In this document: positions 57,839 through 64,000 of the stretch, in pieces
Position numbering within the stretch: the first letter of the stretch is position 1
Layout: each line of letters opens with the position of its first letter
Origin: Bosea sp. F3-2
Lineage (GTDB): Bacteria; Pseudomonadota; Alphaproteobacteria; Rhizobiales; Beijerinckiaceae
Length of the DNA: 64,000 nucleotides
Direction: 5' to 3'
NCBI RefSeq assembly: GCF_008253865.1
Contig: NZ_CP042331.1
Location: forward strand, 744,001-808,000
Translations under genes and position numbers: made by a program
The notes under the pieces: model-generated
Databases searched by the model: none
What the model was told of the DNA's origin: nothing
The model's input: the letters and a program-made list of their open reading frames with translations, nothing else

Positions 57839-58987
57839 TCACGGCGGTAGCGCCAATGAGGCCGCCTGCTGCCGCGGTGAAGGCCTCTGTTCGGGCAAGG
57901 GCCTGACGCGCTGACCGGGGTGCAACGCCTGGATGCCGGCCGAGACAATGGTTTCGCCGGGCTCCAGCCCCTGGGACAGGATGACCTTGCCCGGATCGAA
58001 ACGCAGCACATCGACGCTGCGCAGGGCGACGGTCGATTTGGCGGGATCGACGATCCAGACGGCGGGCGAGCGGCCCTGCTGGGTCAGCGCGCTCGCGGGG
58101 ATCGCGACGATCGCTGCGGTGGTGAGCTCGATGGTGCCGACGACGGTGGAGCCGAGCCGCATCGCCTCCGGCGGGTTCTGCAGGCCGACCCTGACCGCGA
58201 AGGTCCGCGTCACCGGGTCGGCCTGCGGCGCGACTTCGCGCACCGTGCCATAAGCCGTCACGCTGGGTGAATCCGCCAGCGCGATGCGGATCCTGGCATC
58301 GCTGAGATGGGTGTCGAGCACCGCGGCCGGCACGTTGAACACCGCGTCGCGGTCGTCGTCGCGGGCGATCTGGACGACGACCTGGCCGGGCTGCACCACC
58401 TCGCCCGGCTCGATCTGCCGCGCCGTCACGACGCCGTCGACATTGGTGCGCAATTCGGTGAAGCCGAGCCGGTCCCGCGCCAGCTCGAGCTGCGCCTCCA
58501 CATTCTCCAGTTGCGCCTGCGCGGTTTCCTGGGCGCTGTGCGCCTGGTCGAAGCGCGGCCTCGTCGTGAAGCCCTGCGCCATCAGGCGTTCCTGGCGCTC
58601 GAAGGTGTTGCGCGCCGTGCTGACCTCACCGCGTGCCACCTGCAGTGCTGCCTTCGCCGCAGCCAGTGCATTCTGTTCGAGGGCGGGGTCGAGCCGGGCG
58701 ATGACCTGCCCCGCCTTGACCCGGTCACCGACATTGACCGGACGTTCGAGCACGCGCCCACCGATGCGGAAGGCGAGCCCGACGTCCTTCTTCGCCTGGA
58801 TCTCGCCGCTGAGCTGGATGTCGTCGGAGAATTGTCCCGCCTCGACTGTGACGACTCCGACCGGTCGTCCCTCCGCCTGCGGCGCCTTTTCATTGCCGCA
58901 GGAAACGAGGACCGCGCCCAGCAGCGTGACCGCTGCAACCCGTCCCAGCCCCGTCATCGGCATCCGCCTTGTCGCGATCGCGCTCAT
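57839..58987 (-). CDS. RND efflux periplasmic adaptor, second of two
   Basis: This 382-residue membrane-fusion lipoprotein (lipobox LVSC, Cys30) has a lipoyl half (IQLSGEIQAKKDVGLAFRIG), an alpha-helical hairpin (about 95-165) and beta-barrel motifs (AVFNVPAAVLDTHLSDARIR, GTVREVAPQADPVTRTFAVR). A membrane-proximal domain ends the protein. It overlaps the pump gene by 4 nt. Similar to but distinct from the first adaptor at 62061. Confidence 0.92.
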   Translation of the reverse strand: MSAIATRRMPMTGLGRVAAVTLLGAVLVSCGNEKAPQAEGRPVGVVTVEAGQFSDDIQLSGEIQAKKDVGLAFRIGGRVLERPVNVGDRVKAGQVIARLDPALEQNALAAAKAALQVARGEVSTARNTFERQERLMAQGFTTRPRFDQAHSAQETAQAQLENVEAQLELARDRLGFTELRTNVDGVVTARQIEPGEVVQPGQVVVQIARDDDRDAVFNVPAAVLDTHLSDARIRIALADSPSVTAYGTVREVAPQADPVTRTFAVRVGLQNPPEAMRLGSTVVGTIELTTAAIVAIPASALTQQGRSPAVWIVDPAKSTVALRSVDVLRFDPGKVILSQGLEPGETIVSAGIQALHPGQRVRPLPEQRPSPRQQAASLALPP

Positions 58988-61900
58988 GACTGGGAGCCTC
59001 CCGCACTGGCTGTTCGCTTCGCCTTGCCACGCGCGGTCGCGGCGCTGAAGACGGTGACGTAGAGGACGGGGAGGAGAACGAGCGTCAGCACCGTCGCGAC
59101 CAGGAGGCCACCCATGATCGCGAAGGCCATCGGCCCCCAGAACACGGTTGGCGCGATCGGGATCATGCCGAGCACGGTCGAGATAGCGGTCAGCATGATC
59201 GGCCGGAAGCGCGTGCCGGCGGCATCGACTGCCGCTTCGACCACGCCCTTGCCGGCGGTCCGCTCGTCTTCGATCTGCCCGATCAGGATCACCGCATTCT
59301 TGGTGATGATGCCGATCAGGGCGAGGATGCCGAGCAGCGCGACGAAGCCGAGCGGCTTGCCGGAGAGCAAGAGCGCGCCGACGACGCCGATCAGCCCGAG
59401 CGGCGCGATGCTGAGCACGATCGCCAGGAGCCTGAAGCTCCGGAGCTGTGCCATCAGCACGGTGAACATGATCAGCAGCATCACCGGCACCACGGCGATG
59501 ACCGAGGCCTGCGACTTGGCGCTTTCCTCGACCGTGCCGCCGACGGTGATGTCGTAGCCGGCCGGCAGCGCCTTCCGGAGCGCCTCCACCGAAGGCTGCA
59601 GCGCGGTGACCACGGTTTCCGGGAGCGTGCCCGGCGGAATATCAGCCGAGACTGTCAGGTTCGGCACGCGGTCGCGGCGCCAGATCAGCGGCGCGTCCAG
59701 CCCGTAGCTGAAACTCACGAATTGCGAGACCGGCACCGAGCGGCCGCTCGGCAACGCCACCTGCATACTGCGCAGCGTATCGAGCGAGGCGCGCTCGGCA
59801 TCCTGCGCCCGCACGACGACGTCGACGAGGTAGATGGAATCGCGCACCTGCGTCACGACCGTGCCGGAGACCACCGTGTTGACGATCGCGGCGACGGCGG
59901 CGGAGCTGAGGCCGAGCCGGCGTGCCTCGTCCTGATCGACGCGCAAACGCAGTTCCCGGGCAGGTTCGATCCAGTCGAAATTGATCTGGAGGGCCTTGGG
60001 GTTCGCCGCGACGACCTGCGCGAGCCGCATCGCGATGCTGCGGATCTCGGCGATGTCGGGGCCGCTCACGCGGTACTGGACCGGCCAGCCGACCGGCGGG
60101 CCGAGCTCCAGCGGCGAGACGCGGCCGACCACATTGGGGAAGTCCTTGGCGAGCAGCGCCTCCAGCTCTTTCTGCAGCCGCTCGCGGGCCGCCACGCCCT
60201 TGGTGACGATCACCATCTGGCTGAAGAAGTCGTTCGGCAATTGCGCATTGAGCGGCAGGTAGAAGCGGATCGCGCCGCGGCCGACATAGGTGCTCCAGCG
60301 CACGATGTCGGGATCGCCCTTCAGCGAGGCCTCGAAGCGGTTGACGAGGTCTTCGCTCGCATAGATCGAGGCGTTCTGCGGCAAGGTCAGGTCGACGAGC
60401 AGCTCCGGCCGGTCCGAGGCCGGGAAGAACTGCCGCGGCACCAGCGGCAGCGCCAGGATCGACGCTGCGAACAGGCCGAGTGTCACCGCGATGGTCACCC
60501 AGCGCAGCTTGATCGCCCCCGACAGGAACGAGCGGAAGCGGCGCTCGACGCGGCCCGGCTCCTTGCCTTGGGCCGAGGCGTCCGGCGCCTTCAGCATGGC
60601 GACGCCGAGCACAGGCGCGAAGAGCACGGCGACGAACCAGGAGACGACGAGCGCGATCGTCACGACCGCGAAGAGAGAGAAGGTGTATTCGCCGGCCGAG
60701 CTCGCCGCGAAGCCGATCGGGACGAAGCCGGCGATCGTCACCAGCGTGCCGGCAAACATGGCGGTGGCGTATTTCTCGAAAGCGAAGGTCGCCGCCTTCA
60801 TCTTCGCCTCGCCGGCCGCGAGCCGCGTGACCATGGCGTCGGTCGTGGTCATGGCGTCGTCGACCAGGAGCGCGAGCGCGATGATCAGGGCGCCGAGCGA
60901 GATACGCTGCATGTCGATGCCGGCGACCAGCATGCAGGCAAAGACGATGGCGAGCGTCAGCGGGATGGCAAGCGCGACGACGAGGCCGGGCCGAACGCCG
61001 AGGCTGATGAAGCTGACGACGAGGATGATGCCCACCGCCTGCCAGAGCGAGGTCATGAAGTCGTCGATCGCATGCGAGACCGTCACCGCCTGGTCGGCGA
61101 CGAGATAGGGCTCGATGCCGAGCGGCAGGCCGGCGTTGACCTCGGCCATCGCCTTCTTGATGTTGGTGCCGAGCGCGAGGATGTCGCCGCCGTCGCGCAT
61201 GGCGATGCCCAGCCCGATCGCCTCGCGCCCGTTCACCCGGAACATCGGCGTCGGCGGGTCGGCATGGCCGCGCCGGATCGTGGCGATATCGGCGAGCCGC
61301 AGCATCCGGTCCCCGGCGGGAAAATTGATGCTCAGCAGATCGGCTTCCGACTGGAAGGCGCCGGAGACCCGCACCGAGAATTTCTCGTCCTGTGTCTGCA
61401 CCTCCCCGGCCGGCCGCACCACGTTCTGGGCCTGCAGCGCCGCGAGCAGGGCCGAGCGGTCGAGGCCGAGATTGGCGAGTTCCCTCACCGAGAACTCGAT
61501 GAAGATGCGCTCGTCCTGCGCGCCGACGATCTCGATCTTCGAGACGTCGGGCACCAGCAGCAGGCGCGAGCGGATGGTCTCGACATGGTCGCGCAGCTCG
61601 CGGCTGGTGAAACCGTCCGAGGTGAAGCCGTAGATGATGCCGAAGGTGTCGCCGAAGCGGTCGTTGAAGAACGGGCCGAGCGTGCCGGTCGGCAGCGTAT
61701 GCCGCATGTCGGCGATGAGATTGCGCACCCGGTACCAGGTGTCCTGCACCTGGCGGCCCGGCACCTCGCCCTTGAGGTTGACGAAGATCGTGGTCACGCC
61801 GGGCTTGGTGTAGCTGCGCACGCTGTCGAGGCCGGGCGTTTCCTCGAGCTGCCGCTCAAGGCGCTCGGTCACCTGGCTCAGCGTGTCTTCCATGGTGGCG

Positions 61901-62064
61901 CCGGGCCAGACGGCGGAGACCACCATCGTCTTGATGACGAAGGCCGGGTCCTCGTTGCGGCCGAGCCGGATGAAGGCGAGGATTCCGGCCGCGACCGCTA
62001 CGATCATGAGATAGATCACGACCGAGCGGCTCTTCAGCGCCCATTCCGAGAGGTTGAAGCTCAT
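58984..62064 (-). CDS. RND-family efflux pump, inner-membrane permease
   Basis: This 1026-residue AcrB-type proton-driven exporter has the two-fold layout: membrane helices at the N-terminus, about 330-530 and about 850-1010, with two large periplasmic loops. The helix-4 proton relay is LIIALALLVDDAMTTTDAMV (about 390-409). RND signature parts include AVWPGATMEDTLSQVTERLE and ATVLTLVLLPVLYVTVFSAA at the end. The substrate is not predictable. Both neighbours are adaptors and each overlaps it by 4 nt. There is no outer-membrane channel gene in the operon, so the channel must come from elsewhere, for example TolC at 18790. Confidence 0.95.
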   Translation of the reverse strand: MSFNLSEWALKSRSVVIYLMIVAVAAGILAFIRLGRNEDPAFVIKTMVVSAVWPGATMEDTLSQVTERLERQLEETPGLDSVRSYTKPGVTTIFVNLKGEVPGRQVQDTWYRVRNLIADMRHTLPTGTLGPFFNDRFGDTFGIIYGFTSDGFTSRELRDHVETIRSRLLLVPDVSKIEIVGAQDERIFIEFSVRELANLGLDRSALLAALQAQNVVRPAGEVQTQDEKFSVRVSGAFQSEADLLSINFPAGDRMLRLADIATIRRGHADPPTPMFRVNGREAIGLGIAMRDGGDILALGTNIKKAMAEVNAGLPLGIEPYLVADQAVTVSHAIDDFMTSLWQAVGIILVVSFISLGVRPGLVVALAIPLTLAIVFACMLVAGIDMQRISLGALIIALALLVDDAMTTTDAMVTRLAAGEAKMKAATFAFEKYATAMFAGTLVTIAGFVPIGFAASSAGEYTFSLFAVVTIALVVSWFVAVLFAPVLGVAMLKAPDASAQGKEPGRVERRFRSFLSGAIKLRWVTIAVTLGLFAASILALPLVPRQFFPASDRPELLVDLTLPQNASIYASEDLVNRFEASLKGDPDIVRWSTYVGRGAIRFYLPLNAQLPNDFFSQMVIVTKGVAARERLQKELEALLAKDFPNVVGRVSPLELGPPVGWPVQYRVSGPDIAEIRSIAMRLAQVVAANPKALQINFDWIEPARELRLRVDQDEARRLGLSSAAVAAIVNTVVSGTVVTQVRDSIYLVDVVVRAQDAERASLDTLRSMQVALPSGRSVPVSQFVSFSYGLDAPLIWRRDRVPNLTVSADIPPGTLPETVVTALQPSVEALRKALPAGYDITVGGTVEESAKSQASVIAVVPVMLLIMFTVLMAQLRSFRLLAIVLSIAPLGLIGVVGALLLSGKPLGFVALLGILALIGIITKNAVILIGQIEDERTAGKGVVEAAVDAAGTRFRPIMLTAISTVLGMIPIAPTVFWGPMAFAIMGGLLVATVLTLVLLPVLYVTVFSAATARGKAKRTASAGGSQS

Positions 62065-63161
62065 CGCGGCTCGGCTCCGATCAGGCGCACCCGCTGGCCT
62101 TCACGCAGAAGCCGGGCCCCGGCGGTGACGACGATGTCGCCTATGTCCAACCCCTTTGAGATCTTGGCGGCCGCAGGGTCCGCGCTCGCGACGTCGAGCT
62201 TGCGCAGCGAGACGGTCAGCTTGTTGGGATCGACCACCCAGACGCCGGTTGCCTGATCGCGCGTCGTCAGGGCCGTCGCGGGAATGGTGATGGCGCCGCT
62301 CCCGCTGGCGCGGATCGAGCCCGAGACGGCGGCGCCGAGCCGGAAGGCCGGCGAGGGATCGGTGAGGCCGACCCTGATCCGAAAGGTGCGGGTGACAGGG
62401 TCCGCCTGGGGCGCGATCTCGCGCACGCGACCGGTCGCTTCGCCGCCGCCCTCCCCGGTCAGCGCGACCCGTACCGGCATGCCGGGCGTGAGCTGCCTTA
62501 CCCGTTCCGCTGGAATCTCGAAGACGGCATCGCGGCCCTCCCGCCGCGCCAGCTGGACGATCATCCGGCCGGCCGTCACGACCTCGGAGGGCTCGGCGCC
62601 GACGCGCGTGACGATACCGGGCGCATCGGCCGTCAGCGTCGTGAAGCCGACGATATCCTCGGCCGAGCTAACCTGGGCCTGGGCGGCGTCGACCTGGGCG
62701 CGAGCGGCCGTGAGCGCCTGCTTGGCAGCCTCGAAATCCGCTTGCGTCGTGATGTGGCGTTTGAGCAGATGGCTCTGCCGCTGGAACTGGTTTTCCGCCT
62801 TGCGCTGATTGCCCTGGGCGGCGGTCAGCGCGGCTTGGGCCGAACGGAGATCGTTGAGCTCGTTTTCGGGATCGAGCCGCGCGACAGTCTCGCCCTCGCG
62901 CAGGTTCGCCCCGACGCCGACCAGGCGCTCCGCCAGGCGCCCGCCGATGCGGAACGCCAGCGAAGCCTGGTCCTGCGCCTCGATATGCCCGGTGAAGGCA
63001 AGATCGGGCGCCTGGCGCGGCGGCTCGACCGTCACGGTTCGGACGATGCGCACAGGCGGTGGCGCCGCCTTTTCCTCGCGGTTGCAGGAGGCGACGGCAA
63101 GCGCGATGACGGCCGCGACCACAGCGCAGCCGAGGCGCGATGTGGCTTCGCCGCGCCTCAT
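62061..63161 (-). CDS. RND efflux periplasmic adaptor, first of two
   Basis: This 366-residue membrane-fusion lipoprotein has signal MRRGEATSRLGCAVVAAVIA with lipobox ASC (Cys26). DLAFTGHIEAQDQASLAFRI is the lipoyl half. An alpha-hairpin (about 90-150) is followed by FTTLTADAPGIVTRVGAEPS and the beta-barrel GRVREIAPQADPVTRTFRIR. ATG 63161 has GGAG 6 nt upstream and puts the signal at the N-terminus. First gene of the long minus-strand operon, so the promoter lies between 63162 and 63398. Confidence 0.92.
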   Translation of the reverse strand: MRRGEATSRLGCAVVAAVIALAVASCNREEKAAPPPVRIVRTVTVEPPRQAPDLAFTGHIEAQDQASLAFRIGGRLAERLVGVGANLREGETVARLDPENELNDLRSAQAALTAAQGNQRKAENQFQRQSHLLKRHITTQADFEAAKQALTAARAQVDAAQAQVSSAEDIVGFTTLTADAPGIVTRVGAEPSEVVTAGRMIVQLARREGRDAVFEIPAERVRQLTPGMPVRVALTGEGGGEATGRVREIAPQADPVTRTFRIRVGLTDPSPAFRLGAAVSGSIRASGSGAITIPATALTTRDQATGVWVVDPNKLTVSLRKLDVASADPAAAKISKGLDIGDIVVTAGARLLREGQRVRLIGAEPR

Positions 63162-63398
63162 GCCCGCTCCGCGGCAGCTTCCCGGTGCCCTGTCGGTGCA
63201 TCCGGACGCCGTAAGCCTCGCCTCTGCATCGAATTGTTCCTCTGACGCCTGCCGCAACGCGCGTTCGCATGCGCGCTTGCGCCCTGCGAAACCCTTCGGA
63301 CGGTGCTGCGACGCTAGCAACGGCAGAGGGAGCGCGGATTAGCTCAGAATCCCAACTCTGGGCTGCTCATCCCATTGTTGGGAAGGAGCGCTTTCCCG

Positions 63399-64000
63399 CT
63401 AGGTCAAGCTCAAAGGTTCCTGCGCCGTAACACGACGCAGACCGAGGGCGATCGGCAACAGCAGGGACAGCCCAACCGCCGCGACGACAGCCATGACGAG
63501 ATAGATCTGCTCTCCCCATGTCTCGTAGAGCCGTCCGCAAAGCGTCGTCAGAACCGCCATGGCGCCGGCCCAGCCGCCGGCGAGCCAGGCCTGGGCGCGC
63601 GCTTGCATTCTGCCTGACGCCAGCCTCGCGAGGAGAAAGATGCTGGCGAGATGCGTGGCGCCGAAAGTCACCCCATGCGTCAACTGGAGAAACATCAGCG
63701 TGGAGAGGCCCGGATCCTGCGACATGGCGCCCCAGCGCAAGGTCGCGGTGACGGAAGCCACGACCAGCAGGCCGGCTGCGCTCGAGGCGCCTTTCACGCG
63801 GTAGCCCAGGAAAGAGAACAGGACGACCTCGGACAGGACACCGAGAGCCCAGAGCCCGCCCATCGCTGCGCCGGAAGCTCCGGACGCCTGCCAATGGAGC
63901 GTGCCGAAGCCGTAGAACGCGGCGTGGCTAGCCTGCACCAATGCCGCGCCAGCGATTGTGCCGACGAGCAGCAGCGGGCGCGCCGTCGGTCCCTCGCTCT
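63399..64000 (-). CDS. MFS transporter, C-terminal part (runs off right edge)
   Basis: The frame is open from 64000 to a stop at 63399, giving about 200 residues with six or so membrane segments: ARPLLLVGTIAGAALVQASH, GGLWALGVLSEVVLFSFLGY, GLSTLMFLQLTHGVTFGATH, LAGGWAGAMAVLTTLCGRLY and YLVMAVVAAVGLSLLLPIAL. The order resembles the C-terminal half of HcaT-like (3-phenylpropionate) MFS transporters. No start is visible inside the window. It is on the same strand as, and 238 bp upstream of, the efflux operon. Confidence 0.85.
   Translation of the reverse strand, partial: SEGPTARPLLLVGTIAGAALVQASHAAFYGFGTLHWQASGASGAAMGGLWALGVLSEVVLFSFLGYRVKGASSAAGLLVVASVTATLRWGAMSQDPGLSTLMFLQLTHGVTFGATHLASIFLLARLASGRMQARAQAWLAGGWAGAMAVLTTLCGRLYETWGEQIYLVMAVVAAVGLSLLLPIALGLRRVTAQEPLSLT

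Noticed and set aside
57750..57842. GTG at 57842 as the start of the M17-fold gene (4-nt overlap with the upstream stop)
   Set aside because: The overlap is attractive because neighbouring junctions have it, but the 31 extra codons have many A/T third positions unlike the rest of the operon, and the family N-terminus begins at the ATG at 57749. Not fully excluded.
59722..62256. 844-codon plus-strand open frame opposite the RND pump
   Set aside because: Shadow of the pump gene; no recognisable domain.
1..64000. Search for prophage, integrase, IS transposase, toxin-antitoxin or phage-defence genes
   Set aside because: None of the recognisable proteins belongs to these classes; the two tRNA genes are not followed by an integrase or by a visible duplicated tRNA end.

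Overview
The window is a 64 kb chromosomal segment with about 65% G+C and a strong preference for G or C at third codon positions. It comes from an alphaproteobacterium of the order Hyphomicrobiales. The evidence is a PopZ/DUF2497 protein, a BA14K protein, an ExoR-like Sel1 protein, the pyrG-secG-tpiA-ppiD-trpE core order, a Mo-box upstream of modABC, and a Rhizobiales-type intergenic repeat. A Bosea-like genus is my guess from overall character; nothing here proves it. I see no prophage, transposase gene, CRISPR array or plasmid functions.

Layout. Positions 1-6140 hold core genes: the pyrG end, secG, tpiA, ppiD and trpE. Positions 6.2-13 kb hold a YqhA-like membrane protein, a BA14K protein, exonuclease III, a small ABM-domain protein, a Sel1/ExoR-like protein, ilvD and a YqaA-type membrane protein. 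Positions 13-21 kb hold valS, dps, a PNPOx-fold protein, popZ, tolC and an isoaspartate-methyltransferase-like gene. Positions 21.1-25.7 kb hold tRNA-Asn and tRNA-Cys, a collapsed photolyase relic, an SDR, AlaX, sseA, a cupin and trmO. Positions 25.9-31.8 kb hold modABC behind a Mo-box and a copper ATPase-cueR pair behind a MerR-type promoter. Positions 32-39.2 kb hold an M20 amidohydrolase, a MarR regulator and a liv-type ABC operon with a fused LivH-LivM permease. Positions 39.4-43.5 kb hold a structured sRNA candidate, exbB-exbD-tonB, a one-domain ModE regulator and a free-methionine-sulfoxide reductase. Positions 43.6-47.5 kb hold a Nudix hydrolase, a methyltransferase, a quinone-reductase-like flavoprotein divergent from a LysR regulator, and two small proteins. 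Positions 47.5-51.8 kb hold an SLC13 permease, a frameshifted lone mrpE and a membrane-anchored metallophosphoesterase.

The last block (63161 down to 51791, all minus) looks like one long transcript. It encodes adaptor, RND pump, second adaptor, a leucyl-aminopeptidase-fold protein lacking its metal and catalytic residues, a DUF1269 protein, a beta-helix membrane protein, a patatin and an AI-2E-type permease. Most junctions up to the beta-helix gene are 4-nt stop/start overlaps. This is the most unusual gene set in the window. An MFS transporter runs off the right end.

Intergenic space is dominated by at least six families (A-F here) of 70-270 bp imperfect palindromes, each present two to five times. 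One family E pair shows co-varying arms, and one family C copy is bounded by a 13-bp direct repeat.
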